DNA of 52,119 nt from NCBI GenBank assembly GCA_036004405.1, contig DASYRM010000147.1, positions 1-52,119 on the forward strand, given 5' to 3'. This DNA is from DASYRM01 sp036004405 (GTDB lineage Bacteria; Acidobacteriota; Vicinamibacteria; Vicinamibacterales; UBA2999). Below the pieces are notes generated by a model. The model did not search any database. It was not told the DNA's origin and saw only the letters and a program-made list of their open reading frames with translations. The translations under genes were made by a program, and so were the position numbers. Below, piece after piece: positions 7,906 through 16,732 of the stretch. Every line of letters starts with the position of its first letter. Within the stretch, counting starts at the first letter, position 1.

Positions 7906-8302
7906 GATTGCCGGACAGGACTACGCGGACTGGCTGCAGCGCTATCGCCGGGCCTGGATCGAACGGGACGCCGACGCTGCGGGCCGGCTCTTCACGGACG
8001 ACGCCATCTATCGCGAGCAGCCGTTTCAACCGCCCTTCGTCGGCCGCGCGGCGATTCAGGACTACTGGGCACGCGTGACGGCCTCGCAGACCAGCGTGGA
8101 GCTCCGCTACGGTCGAGCGATCGTCGACGGACGTCGCCTGGCCGTGGAGTGGTGGGCGAACCTGCAGACGAACGATGGCCCGCTCACGCTGGCGGGAGAG
8201 TTCCTGCTGCGGTTTGCCGAGAGCGGCCAGTGCCGGGAGCTGCGCGAATACTGGGTGCTGACGCAGGGACGGGTCGAGCCGCCGGCTGGGTGGGGCGAGT
8301 AA
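7895..8302 (+). CDS. NTF2-like (SnoaL) domain protein
   Basis: About 135 residues from GTG 7895; the ATG at 7898 is an equally good start. It is a single NTF2-like fold: the WLQRYRRAWIERDADAAGRLFTDDAIYRE opening (helix plus pocket entrance), then FVGRAAIQDYWARV and a C-terminal sheet. Such proteins are small cytoplasmic ligand-binding or isomerase-type folds, and no catalytic residues are diagnostic here. It overlaps the small Cys-rich gene by about 11 bases and precedes the serine hydrolase by 10 bases, so the three are probably co-transcribed. Confidence 0.82.
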   Translation: MMTEIAGQDYADWLQRYRRAWIERDADAAGRLFTDDAIYREQPFQPPFVGRAAIQDYWARVTASQTSVELRYGRAIVDGRRLAVEWWANLQTNDGPLTLAGEFLLRFAESGQCRELREYWVLTQGRVEPPAGWGE

Positions 8303-8312
8303 GAATCCACCG

Positions 8313-9455
8313 ATGACGTGGACCCGAAGGCGCCTGCTCGCCCGCGCGGCGTGGAGCGTCGGCGGTGCCTCGTTGCTCGGCACCCTGGCGTGCTCCAAGG
8401 ATGCCGGCTGGCGGGAGAGCATCGCCGACCTGGAGCGTCGCATTCCCCAGATGATGGCGGAGTTCAAGGTTCCCGACCTGTCCGTCGCCGTGATCAGAGA
8501 TGCGGACGTGGCCTGGCGCCGCGGCTTTGGCGTGAGAAGCCGCGCTTCGAACGCGCCCGTGGACGACGACACCGTCTTCGAAGGCCAGTCGATGAGCAAG
8601 CCGGTCTTCGCATATCGGGTGATGAAGCTGTGCGAGATGGGCGTCCTCGATCTCGACGCCCCCCTGACCCGGTACACCCCCGAGCGATACGTCGAGAACG
8701 ATCCACGATTGGATCTCGTTACGGCCCGCCGCGTGCTGTCGCACACCACGGGATGGCCGAACTGGCGGTCCAAAGACGATCCGTTGCGTTTCAACTTCAC
8801 GCCCGGCGACCGGTGGTCGTACTCGGGTGAGGGCTACCACTACCTGCAATCCGTCGTCACCCGCCTGGTCGGACACGTCGATCCGACCCGGTGCGGGACC
8901 TTCGAGATGGACTACCGCGTCTGCGCCACGGACTTTGGCGACTACATGACCGCGACCCTGCTGAAGCCGTTCGGGATGACGCGAAGCGGCTACGTGTGGA
9001 CCGACGCGATAGGAAAGAACCAGGCGGGCGCCCACGACAAGGACGGCAGGCCGTTCGCGCGCCGGAAGAGCACGGCGGTGGACGTCGCGCGCTACGGGTC
9101 GGCCGGTTCCCTGCTGACGACGGCCGGCGACTATGCGAAGTTCCTGATCGAGGTGATGGCGCCCAGGCCGGCCGACGCCTTCCGCCTCAACGACGCCAGC
9201 CGTACGGAGATGCTTCGCCCGCAGATCACCGTCCCCGAATCACCCATCCCCACCCACTGGGCGCTCGGCTGGCAGGTGTGGCGTCTCGAGAAGGGGCAGG
9301 CCATCGCGCACGGTGGCGACGACGATGGCTTCCACTCGCAGTCGGTGTTCTTTCCGGCGCAGCGCTCGGGCTTCGTCGTCCTCACCAATGGCGACGGCGG
9401 CGTCGATCTGATTTGGAAGCGGCTGCTGACGGACCTGGTATCGCGTCTGACGTGA
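8313..9455 (+). CDS. Serine hydrolase, beta-lactamase class C/esterase-like
   Basis: A protein of 380 residues. The N-terminus carries a twin-arginine-like signal (TRRRLLARA) and a Cys at residue 27 (GTLACS) that could be a weak lipobox. The catalytic motifs of the beta-lactamase/DD-peptidase fold are present: S93-M-S-K96 (nucleophile and base), Y170-S-G (YxN-like) and H333-G-G (KTG equivalent). HGG at the third motif is typical of the esterase/peptidase relatives, not true AmpC, so it probably cleaves a peptide or ester outside the cytoplasm. It follows the NTF2-like gene by 10 bases and precedes the amidase gene by 30 bases. Confidence 0.88.
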   Translation: MTWTRRRLLARAAWSVGGASLLGTLACSKDAGWRESIADLERRIPQMMAEFKVPDLSVAVIRDADVAWRRGFGVRSRASNAPVDDDTVFEGQSMSKPVFAYRVMKLCEMGVLDLDAPLTRYTPERYVENDPRLDLVTARRVLSHTTGWPNWRSKDDPLRFNFTPGDRWSYSGEGYHYLQSVVTRLVGHVDPTRCGTFEMDYRVCATDFGDYMTATLLKPFGMTRSGYVWTDAIGKNQAGAHDKDGRPFARRKSTAVDVARYGSAGSLLTTAGDYAKFLIEVMAPRPADAFRLNDASRTEMLRPQITVPESPIPTHWALGWQVWRLEKGQAIAHGGDDDGFHSQSVFFPAQRSGFVVLTNGDGGVDLIWKRLLTDLVSRLT

Positions 9456-9485
9456 TTTCGTGACCGCCGGTGATATGGTCGCCGC

Positions 9486-11438
9486 ATGAACCGGAAATCC
9501 CGTCGCAGCGGTGTCGCCGGCTTCGCGCTGGCGATGACGATCGTGCTTGGTTCCACGGCCGCTGAGGCGCAGCGCGCCCCGGCCTTCAACGTCCACGAAG
9601 CCACCATCGCCGACATCCAGCGCGCGCTGCAGAACAGGCGCATGACGACCGTGGGCGTCGTCGAGCAGTATCTGCGGCGCATCAAGGCGTACAACGGCAC
9701 CTGCGTGCGCGAACCGCAGGGCATTCTGGGCCCCGTCACCACCATTGCTCACGCCGGGCAGATCAACGCGCTCTCGACGCTGAATCTCAGGCCCGCGGCG
9801 CGCGAACGGTGGGGGTTCGACGCCCGCAAGGCGCGCAGCCTGACCGATCGCGCGGACACGGCGTCCGAGATGCCCGATGCGCTCGAGACCGCGGCGGCAC
9901 AGGACCGGGCGCTGGCGCGGACGGGACGGCTCGTCGGGCCGCTGCATGGCGTCGTCATGGCCATCAAGGATCAGTACGACACCAAGGACATGCGCACGAC
10001 GTCGGGAGGCGACGCGCAGTATGCGAACGACCGCCCGCCGGACAACGCGACGTTTGTGGCGAAGCTGCGGGAGGCCGGCGCGATCATCCTCGCCAAAGCG
10101 AACCTGGCGGAGTATGCGGTCGACGGCGCGCGCAGCTCGTTTGGCGGCACCTTCTGCAATCCGTACGACACCGAGCGCGAGCCCGGCATGTCGAGCGCCG
10201 GGTCGGGAAGCGCGGTGGCCGCCAACCTCGTGACCTGCGCGATTGGGGAGGAGACGGTGGTGTCGGTGCGCTGGCCGTCGGCCGTCAACAGCATCGTCGG
10301 CCTGGCGCCGACCAAGGAGCTGGTGAGCACCGACGGCATGATCGGCGCCGGAATCAACATGCGCGTCGGGCCGATGTGCCGCACGGTGGCCGACACGGCG
10401 CGGATTCTCGACGTGATTGCCGGCTACGACGCGAAGGATCCGTACACCGCGCTGAGCGTCGGGCGCACACCGCGCACGCCGTACCTCGAGGCGACGTCCG
10501 TCCGCTCGCTGGCCGGGCTGCGCATCGGCGTCGTGCGGGAGTACCTGAACCGGTCACTGCTGACGCAGGCGGACGCCGAAAGTGTCGATCTTGTCGAACG
10601 CGCGATCGAGGTGCTGAAGAAGCTGGGTGCCACCGTCGTCGATCCGGGGCCGGGCGGCGCGCTGTTTCAGGCGTGCATCACGCGCGCGGCGCCGGAGCTC
10701 CTGTCGTCGGCGTTCGCGCGGCAGTACCGGCCGCAGTTTCCGGTGAATGCGGCGGGGCAGCCGGAGGGTGATCACATTGCCACGTTCGTGGAGCTGCGCG
10801 CCAACCCGTCGCGCGTGCCCGAGGCGCTGACCTTGCGCACGCTGGGTGGCGGGTTCGTCGAGCCGGGCGAAGACAAGTACATGATCAACCGCTACCTTCG
10901 CGAGCGCGGCGACGCGAGCATCAAGACCAACGCGGATCTGATCGCCAAGGCCACCTTCTACAACGATCCGAACTTTCCGAACCGGCGGGCGGCGCGTGAG
11001 CAGGCCGAACGCGCCCTCACGCTGGATACCTCGGCCCGCATGCACACGCGCTACGCGCTGCAGACGCTGCTGGTGAACTGCATGCAGGAGCAGAGGCTCG
11101 ACGCGCTGGTGGCGCCGATGTCGACGGTGCCGCCGCGGAAGCTGCTGGCGCCGCGTGAGCCGCCCAGCAACGGCCGCAACCCGATCGGCTGGTTCATGTT
11201 CGGCCAGCAGGGATTCCCGGTGATCGACGTGCCGGCCGGGTTCACGGCCGCGGTGTGGGACAGGGAAGCCGCCGGCAACGAGACGCGGCTCATCGGACCG
11301 ATCGCGGCCAGGCTGCCCGTCGGTGTGGACTTCGTGGCCAGACCGTTCGGCGAGCCGTTGCTCTTCCGCATCGCCGCCGCCTACGAGGCCGCCACGAAGA
11401 ACCGCCAGCCGCCGGACGGGTTCGGACCGCTGCCGTGA
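9486..11438 (+). CDS. Secreted amidase-signature family hydrolase
   Basis: A protein of 650 residues with a signal peptide (cleavage near TAAEAQ). The amidase-signature core shows the catalytic Lys in VVMAIKDQYD, the cis-Ser region SSAGSGSAVAANLV and the nucleophile Ser in EETVVSVRWP. These correspond to the Ser-cisSer-Lys triad of GatA-like amidases. The usual glycines before the nucleophile (TGGS or TGSS) are replaced by TVVS, a divergence seen directly in the codons. A C-terminal domain with DALVAPMSTVPPRK and GFPVIDVPAGF is typical of the family. It is too long and is exported, so it is not the GatA subunit; the substrate is an unknown amide. Confidence 0.87.
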   Translation: MNRKSRRSGVAGFALAMTIVLGSTAAEAQRAPAFNVHEATIADIQRALQNRRMTTVGVVEQYLRRIKAYNGTCVREPQGILGPVTTIAHAGQINALSTLNLRPAARERWGFDARKARSLTDRADTASEMPDALETAAAQDRALARTGRLVGPLHGVVMAIKDQYDTKDMRTTSGGDAQYANDRPPDNATFVAKLREAGAIILAKANLAEYAVDGARSSFGGTFCNPYDTEREPGMSSAGSGSAVAANLVTCAIGEETVVSVRWPSAVNSIVGLAPTKELVSTDGMIGAGINMRVGPMCRTVADTARILDVIAGYDAKDPYTALSVGRTPRTPYLEATSVRSLAGLRIGVVREYLNRSLLTQADAESVDLVERAIEVLKKLGATVVDPGPGGALFQACITRAAPELLSSAFARQYRPQFPVNAAGQPEGDHIATFVELRANPSRVPEALTLRTLGGGFVEPGEDKYMINRYLRERGDASIKTNADLIAKATFYNDPNFPNRRAAREQAERALTLDTSARMHTRYALQTLLVNCMQEQRLDALVAPMSTVPPRKLLAPREPPSNGRNPIGWFMFGQQGFPVIDVPAGFTAAVWDREAAGNETRLIGPIAARLPVGVDFVARPFGEPLLFRIAAAYEAATKNRQPPDGFGPLP

Positions 11439-11577
11439 TACCATGCGCCGCAGGCCGAACGGCGGCCCACGGTCCGCGTAAAGGGTCGAACCCTCCGAAC
11501 GTAAGTCAAACAGTCAGACACCCTGACTTCCAGCCCGTGAGACGCGGACACCGGGCGACAACGGAAGGAAGGGGACT

Positions 11578-12780
11578 ATGTCCAATCCAACGCTGCCCAC
11601 CCGGGCATCGCTCGAATACCTCCGCAAGCTCGCCAAAGATCGTTTAGCCGTTCTCAGAGAACAGCATCCGCATGCGCAGCTCGCCACGGCGCTTCTGGCG
11701 GTGGCACAGGAGCACGGCTTCTCCAGCTGGCGGGCCCTCAAGGCGGAGATCGATCGGCGTCACACGACGCACGCGTCGCAGCTGTTCGAGGCGGTCGACC
11801 GTGGCGACGCCGCCACGGTTCGGTCGCTCCTCCGCGACGAGCCCGCGCTGATCCACGCGCGCCATGCCCGGCACAACGCGAGCCCGCTGCACCACGCCGC
11901 CACGTGCGGTGATCTCGCGACCGTCCGCGTACTCCTCGACGCGGGCGCGGATCCGAACGATGCGGACGACGACACCCGCATTGGGGTCATTGGCTGGGCG
12001 ACGTCGCTGTGGCAGCTCGGCGAGGTGCCGAAGGACGTCGTGTCGCTGCTCCTCGAGCGAGGCGGGCGCCATCACATCTTCTCGGCCATCGCCGCGGGAG
12101 ACGTCGAGGTCATCCGCACCTTTGTCGAGCAGCAGCCCGACGCGCTCGATCAGCGGTTGCCGGCCCGCTACAACGGTCAGACCCCGCTGCACTTCGCCAT
12201 CACGCGAAACCGGCCCGACATTCTGGGCCTGCTCCTGGACATGGGCGCCGGCCTGGACGCTCCGGACCGCAACGGGCAGACGGCGCTGGAGTACGCGCTG
12301 CTGCGCGGCGATCGTGTGGCGGCGGCGCGTCTCCGCGAAGCGGGCGCACGAGCGCCGGAGCGTCCCGCGACCCAGGACGCGCCCCGGGCTGCCAACGCGC
12401 TGGCAGACTCGATCCAGAAGGCGACCGTGGTCGTCGGCTCGAAGGACGTGGCCGCAACGCTGGCGTGGTACACGTCGATCGGCTTCACCGAAGTGGCGCG
12501 CTATCCAACCGAGGGCCCCGCGGTCTTCTGGGGGATGGTCCGCTTTGGCACGGCGGAGCTGTCGTTCGACGTGCGTGAAGGGGCCGACGCGCGCGGCGTG
12601 AGCCTGCTGGTCGAGACCGATCAGCTGCGGCCGCTCTACGAGCTCTTGACCGCGCGCCAGCTCGAGTCCGCGGACGTCCAGTTCGTCAAGACGCTCCACC
12701 AGCCCGAGCACGGCGGCCTCGAGTTCAGCGTCCGCGACCCGAACGGCTTCACGCTCAGGTTCCTCCAGCACGCGCGCTGA
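11578..12780 (+). CDS. Ankyrin-repeat protein fused to a glyoxalase/VOC domain
   Basis: A protein of 400 residues. Residues 1-60 form a helical region (ASLEYLRKLAKDRL, EHGFSSWRALKAEI) found at the front of many ankyrin proteins of this group. Residues about 68-260 hold ankyrin repeats (ASPLHHAATCGDLATVRVLL, QTPLHFAITRNRPDILGLLL, QTALEYALLRGD). Residues about 280-400 are a VOC/glyoxalase-bleomycin-resistance domain (ATVVVGSKDVAATLAWYTSI, LEFSVRDPNGFTLRF). It has no signal peptide and is likely cytoplasmic. The start has an excellent Shine-Dalgarno (GGAAGGAAGGGG). Whether the VOC domain is catalytic cannot be decided: only a Glu in GGLEFSV is an obvious metal-ligand candidate. Confidence 0.85.
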   Translation: MSNPTLPTRASLEYLRKLAKDRLAVLREQHPHAQLATALLAVAQEHGFSSWRALKAEIDRRHTTHASQLFEAVDRGDAATVRSLLRDEPALIHARHARHNASPLHHAATCGDLATVRVLLDAGADPNDADDDTRIGVIGWATSLWQLGEVPKDVVSLLLERGGRHHIFSAIAAGDVEVIRTFVEQQPDALDQRLPARYNGQTPLHFAITRNRPDILGLLLDMGAGLDAPDRNGQTALEYALLRGDRVAAARLREAGARAPERPATQDAPRAANALADSIQKATVVVGSKDVAATLAWYTSIGFTEVARYPTEGPAVFWGMVRFGTAELSFDVREGADARGVSLLVETDQLRPLYELLTARQLESADVQFVKTLHQPEHGGLEFSVRDPNGFTLRFLQHAR

Positions 12781-12830
12781 GCGCGGTCCGGAGCGAACCA
12801 TTTCGACGCTGCCTCCGTCTAAGCGGTCGT

Positions 12831-12849
12831 TACCAAGAAAGTCTTGGTA
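12831..12849. promoter_or_regulatory. Palindromic operator candidate for PadR
   Basis: A perfect 8-base inverted repeat, TACCAAGA and TCTTGGTA, separated by three bases. It lies 24 bases upstream of the proposed padR start, a spacing that fits overlap with the promoter. PadR regulators bind such dyads and usually repress their own operon. The assignment is by position and symmetry only. Confidence 0.6.
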
Positions 12850-12872
12850 TCATCCGCCTGACGGAGGCACAT

Positions 12873-13208
12873 CTGGCCGCGAAGACCCCCAACGCGTTGC
12901 TCCACGGGTCGCTCGACGCCCTCATCCTCAAGACGCTGACGGGCGGCCCGCGTCACGGGTACGCCATTGCCAAGTTCATCGAGGACACCTCGGACGACGC
13001 CGTGGTCGTCGAAGAGGGATCGCTGTATCCGGCGCTCTACCGGATGGAGCGCCGTGGCTGGCTGGAAGCCGAATGGGGCGAGTCGGACCTGGGCCGGCGG
13101 GCGAAGTTGTACCGCCTGACGCGCCAGGGGCGCGCGCAGCTGGCCGCTGAAACCGAGGCCTGGCGGCTGTTTACCGCCGGCGTGTCCAAAATTCTGCTCG
13201 CGCAATGA
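12873..13208 (+). CDS. PadR-family transcriptional regulator
   Basis: About 111 residues, winged helix-turn-helix of the PadR family: LLHGSLDALILKTL, HGYAIAKFIE, the wing EEGSLYPALYRMERRGWLEAEW and GRRAKLYRLTRQGRAQL. A CTG at 12873 is proposed as start because GGAGG lies 5 bases upstream and the family's usual N-terminal length is then complete; a TTG at 12897 is the alternative. The gene overlaps the permease gene by four bases (ATGA), so the two are translationally coupled. Such PadR-ADOP pairs are characteristic of Acidobacteriota, and the regulator presumably controls the permease through the palindrome at 12831-12849. The inducer is unknown. Confidence 0.9.
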   Translation: MAAKTPNALLHGSLDALILKTLTGGPRHGYAIAKFIEDTSDDAVVVEEGSLYPALYRMERRGWLEAEWGESDLGRRAKLYRLTRQGRAQLAAETEAWRLFTAGVSKILLAQ

Positions 13209-15838
13209 AACGGTCGCTTCGCTCGTGGCTGTGGCGCGTGCCGATCGAACAGGAGGTCGATGAAGAGCTCGCCCTCCACGTCGAGATGCGGCGGCGCGAG
13301 GGCCGTCCGCTCGACGACGCCGACATCGAGCAGGTGCGGCGCGCCTGTCTGGCCATCGCCAGAAAGAGGGACAGAGACATGCGTCTCGTGGAATGGTTCG
13401 GCGATGTCCGGGAAGACGTGAAGTTCGCCGTCCGGCAGATGCGGGCGTCCGTGGGGTTCACGCTCGTGGCGACGCTGACGCTCGCCCTCGGCATCGGCGC
13501 CAACAGCGCCATCTTCGCGCTGGCCGATGCGACGCTGCTGCGCCCGTTGCCATTCCGGGAGCCCGATCGTCTCGTGTCGATCGTCGAGCGCACCGCGGCG
13601 AGCCCGCACGCGCCGGTGTCGATCCCCACTTTCGAGGACCTTCAGCATCAGAGCCGGAGCTTCGACGGGCTGGCGGCGATTCAGATGGGGGCCGGTGGCG
13701 GTCCCCTGGTCACCGGTCCAGACGGCGCGGTCGAAGCCGTCGAGCGGCAGTCCGTCTCGACCACCTTCTTCGACCTGTTGGGAGTGGCGCCGGTGGCGGG
13801 ACGCACGTTCCGCGCGTCCGACGAGGGTCCCCGTCCGACAGTCGTCGTCTTCAGCGAGAGCCTCTGGCGGGGGCGCTTCCACGCCGACACATCCCTGATC
13901 GGACGCACGGTCAAATTGAACGGCGCCCCATACACACTCGTGGGCGTTGTGCCGGACCGCGCGCAATACACACGTCCGGCGCGGATGTGGACGCTGACGG
14001 GTGACGTCCCGCCGTTCGTGCGACAGCGCAGCATCCGGGTGATCGAAGTGGTCGGGCGGCTGAAGCCGGGCGTCACCCACGAGGGTGCGCGGGCCGACGT
14101 GGCGACAATTGGCGCCCGGATCGCCGCCGAACACGCCGACGTGGGCAAAGGGTTTGCGCTCGACCTCGAGCCGGTTCGCGACTCCCTCATGGGCCCCGAA
14201 CTGCAGCGCACGTCGCTGCTCCTGCTCGCGGTCGTCGGGTTTGTTCTGCTGATGTGCTGTGCGAACGTGGCCAACCTGCTGCTCGCGCGCACGAGCGCCC
14301 GTGCTCAGGAACTGGCGGTCAGGACCGCGCTCGGCGCGGGTCGCGGCCGTGTCGTGGCGCAGATGCTGACGGAGAGCCTCGTGCTGGCGCTCACGGGGGG
14401 CGTGCTCGGCGTCGCGCTGGGCGCCGCCATCCTGCGGGTGGCGCCGGCCGTCATTCCGCCCGGGCTGCTTTCGCCGGCGGTGGCGCTGCAATTCGACGCA
14501 CGCGTCGCGGCGTTCGGCATCGCGGCCGCTCTACTGGTCGGCATCGTGTTCGGACTGGCGCCGGCGTGGCACGCCACGAGCGGCTCGCTCCTGCGGGCGC
14601 TCAGCTCGGAGAGCCGTACGACGACCGGTGGACGACGCGTCCGCAGCGTGCTGGTGTCGGGAGAGGTCGCGGCCGCGGTTCTGCTCCTGTGCGGCGCGGG
14701 ATTGTTTCTCCGAACGCTGCTCGTGCTGGTGAGCGTCGATCCCGGCTATCGCGTGGACGCGTCCAGGGTGCTGACCCTGGACTTCAGCCTCGACTACGGT
14801 CCCAATCAACGCTACGCCACGCCCGAGTCGCTGATGCAGTTCTACGACTCGGTGGCGCGCGAGCTCGGGGCACGGCCGGAGGTGGAGAGCGTGGGATGGT
14901 CCAGCAGCCTGCCTTATGGCACCACGGAGTTCGGACCGTTCGTGATCGACGTGGTTGGCGACCCGCCGCTGCCCGTCGACGGCCGTCCGGCCGCCGACGT
15001 GGCGGTGACGGACGACGGTTACTTCCGCACGCTCGATCTGCCGATCGTGGCTGGACGTCGCTTCACCGAGCGCGACTCCGCCGCGGCGCCCGCCGTCTGC
15101 ATCGTGAACGAAGCGTTCGTCCGGCGCGTGCTGCGCGGTCGAAACCCGCTGGGCGTCCGCATCGCCCTGCAGCGCAATCCGCAGATGAAGCCGATCGTGA
15201 AAGAGATCGTGGGCGTCGCCCGCCAGACCCACGGCTGGACGACCGACCGTGACGAGTTCCTGCAGGTGTACATGCCGCCGGCGCAGTATGCGACCGGCGA
15301 CGTGTACATGGTGGCCCGCACGTCGAGAGGATCGGCGCAGGCGTTGACGCCGCTCATCCGATCGGTCGTCGCGCGCCACGATCCGAATACGCCGGTCCGG
15401 CGCGATCGCACGTTGGAATACCTGTCGGTCGAGTCGACCGCCGGCTACCGGTTCCGCGCGGCGATCGTCGGGACGTTCGCCGCGCTGGCGCTGACGCTGG
15501 CGATGATCGGCGTATTCGGCGTCCTCGCCTATTCGGTGCAGCAGCGCCAGCGCGAGTTCGGTGTGCGCCTGGCGCTGGGCGCGTCCAGCCCGAGCATTCT
15601 GTGGCTGGTGCTCGGCAGTGCCGGGCGGCTCATTGCCATCGGCGGGGCCATCGGCCTCGGTCTGGCGCTGCTTCTGGGCCGGTCGATCGCGGCGTTCCTT
15701 TTCGGCGTGCCGGCCGTGGACCCGGTGACGTTCTCGAGCGTCACCATGCTCGTCGTCGTCACGGCTGCCGCCGCCTCGGCGGCACCCGCTTGGCGCGCCG
15801 CTCGTGTCGACCTGGTGACGATGTTTCGCGCGAACTGA
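13205..15838 (+). CDS. ADOP-type ABC transporter permease (duplicated MacB/FtsX)
   Basis: A protein of 877 residues. After a short N-terminal permease-prefix region (EQEVDEELALHVEMRRREG) it has two MacB_PCD/FtsX units: a helix near VGFTLVATLTLALGIGANSAIF, a periplasmic domain, three helices with the FtsX core around 325-455, then a second periplasmic domain and a final FtsX core at about 750-870 (LAYSVQQRQREFGVRLALGAS). This is the acidobacterial duplicated orphan permease layout. Members resemble MacB but lack their own ATPase, and none is encoded next to it. They are thought to act in export or envelope stress; the substrate is unknown. The start ATG overlaps the padR stop. Confidence 0.93.
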   Translation: MKRSLRSWLWRVPIEQEVDEELALHVEMRRREGRPLDDADIEQVRRACLAIARKRDRDMRLVEWFGDVREDVKFAVRQMRASVGFTLVATLTLALGIGANSAIFALADATLLRPLPFREPDRLVSIVERTAASPHAPVSIPTFEDLQHQSRSFDGLAAIQMGAGGGPLVTGPDGAVEAVERQSVSTTFFDLLGVAPVAGRTFRASDEGPRPTVVVFSESLWRGRFHADTSLIGRTVKLNGAPYTLVGVVPDRAQYTRPARMWTLTGDVPPFVRQRSIRVIEVVGRLKPGVTHEGARADVATIGARIAAEHADVGKGFALDLEPVRDSLMGPELQRTSLLLLAVVGFVLLMCCANVANLLLARTSARAQELAVRTALGAGRGRVVAQMLTESLVLALTGGVLGVALGAAILRVAPAVIPPGLLSPAVALQFDARVAAFGIAAALLVGIVFGLAPAWHATSGSLLRALSSESRTTTGGRRVRSVLVSGEVAAAVLLLCGAGLFLRTLLVLVSVDPGYRVDASRVLTLDFSLDYGPNQRYATPESLMQFYDSVARELGARPEVESVGWSSSLPYGTTEFGPFVIDVVGDPPLPVDGRPAADVAVTDDGYFRTLDLPIVAGRRFTERDSAAAPAVCIVNEAFVRRVLRGRNPLGVRIALQRNPQMKPIVKEIVGVARQTHGWTTDRDEFLQVYMPPAQYATGDVYMVARTSRGSAQALTPLIRSVVARHDPNTPVRRDRTLEYLSVESTAGYRFRAAIVGTFAALALTLAMIGVFGVLAYSVQQRQREFGVRLALGASSPSILWLVLGSAGRLIAIGGAIGLGLALLLGRSIAAFLFGVPAVDPVTFSSVTMLVVVTAAAASAAPAWRAARVDLVTMFRAN

Positions 15839-15857
15839 ATACGCCTCCGCGTTCAGT
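15834..15857. terminator. Hairpin between convergent genes
   Basis: ACTGAA (15834-15839) pairs with TTCAGT (15852-15857) and CGC with GCG around a CTCC loop, with a two-base bulge on one side. It overlaps the permease stop codon and lies before the end of the convergent VOC gene. There is no U-tract, so termination is plausible but unproven. Confidence 0.4.
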
Positions 15858-15872
15858 AGCGGCCTGGCGCGC

Positions 15873-16697
15873 TTACGGCACCGGCGGCCCGAGCGGCGCG
15901 CGCTGCACGATCTCCACGCGCGTCCCCCAGGGATCGGTGATGTAGGTAATCACGTTGCCGTTGGCGATCTTCTGCACCGGCTGGTCGAGCTTCACGCCCT
16001 GCGCCTCGAGCCGCTTCACGAACGCGGGGTGGTCCTTTACGTCGAACCCGAAGTGGTCGAGGATGCGTCCGCGCGTCGGCGCCTGTTTGGCGTCGGCGCG
16101 CGCGAAGCGCAGCTGCACGCCGGGGAGATTCACGACCGGCGCGTTGTTGCGCGTACCGACGGTGCCGCCGAACGTCTTCGCGTACCATTCCACGGCTTTG
16201 GGAATCTCGTCGGCCGGCAGCGACAGATGGACGTGCTCGTTGCGGATGGGTACCTCTTGCGTCTTGTCCTCCAGGATCTCCATGCGCACGCCGTCCGGTG
16301 TCACCACGAACGCCTGATCCAGCCGGCCGTTCAAGCCGGGCAGCACGTCCACGCCTGCGGCTTTCCACTGCCCGACGCGCAGCTGCACGTTGTCCACCAC
16401 GAAGCCGACGTGGTTGACCACCGAGCCTTCAGTACCGCCCTCGCCCTTGTCGGTGCCGAGAATCAAATTGATGTAGAGTCCCGGGAACATGACGAGCGGG
16501 CCGTTGACGGGCATAAAGAGCTTCCCGCCCATGGCCAGGAACAGCTTCTTGTTGGCCTCCACGTCCTTCGAGACGAGGTGCCAGTGACCCATGGTGACGC
16601 CGGCGTCGTTGAAGGGGGCCGGTTGTGCCGCCGCGACCGTCGCGGTCAGCGTGGAGGCGAGCAAGAAGAGGACGATGAGACGTCGGATCGACTCCAT
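15873..16697 (-). CDS. Secreted VOC (glyoxalase-fold) protein with two modules
   Basis: A protein of 274 residues. A signal peptide (cleavage near VAAAQP) is followed by two paired beta-alpha-beta-beta-beta VOC modules: residues about 35-150 (MGHWHLVSKDVEANKKLF, VNHVGFVVDNV, VRMEILED) and 155-270 (EHVHLSLPADEIPKAVEWY, LDHFGFDVKD, WGTRVEIVQR). His in GHWH, Glu in MEIL, His in EHVHL and Glu in VEIV are potential metal ligands. Members include lyases, dioxygenases and resistance proteins; export suggests an envelope substrate. It is divergent from the cupin gene, with only 35 bases between the start codons, so their promoters must overlap. Confidence 0.83.
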   Translation of the reverse strand: MESIRRLIVLFLLASTLTATVAAAQPAPFNDAGVTMGHWHLVSKDVEANKKLFLAMGGKLFMPVNGPLVMFPGLYINLILGTDKGEGGTEGSVVNHVGFVVDNVQLRVGQWKAAGVDVLPGLNGRLDQAFVVTPDGVRMEILEDKTQEVPIRNEHVHLSLPADEIPKAVEWYAKTFGGTVGTRNNAPVVNLPGVQLRFARADAKQAPTRGRILDHFGFDVKDHPAFVKRLEAQGVKLDQPVQKIANGNVITYITDPWGTRVEIVQRAPLGPPVP

Positions 16698-16732
16698 AGT
16701 GGCGCAGAGTGTGCCACAGGTGCGGAGGCCAT

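Noticed and set aside
11504..11530. Small inverted repeat AGTCAG/CTGACT upstream of the ankyrin-VOC gene
   Set aside because: Arms of six bases in an intergenic region are too short to claim a regulatory site.
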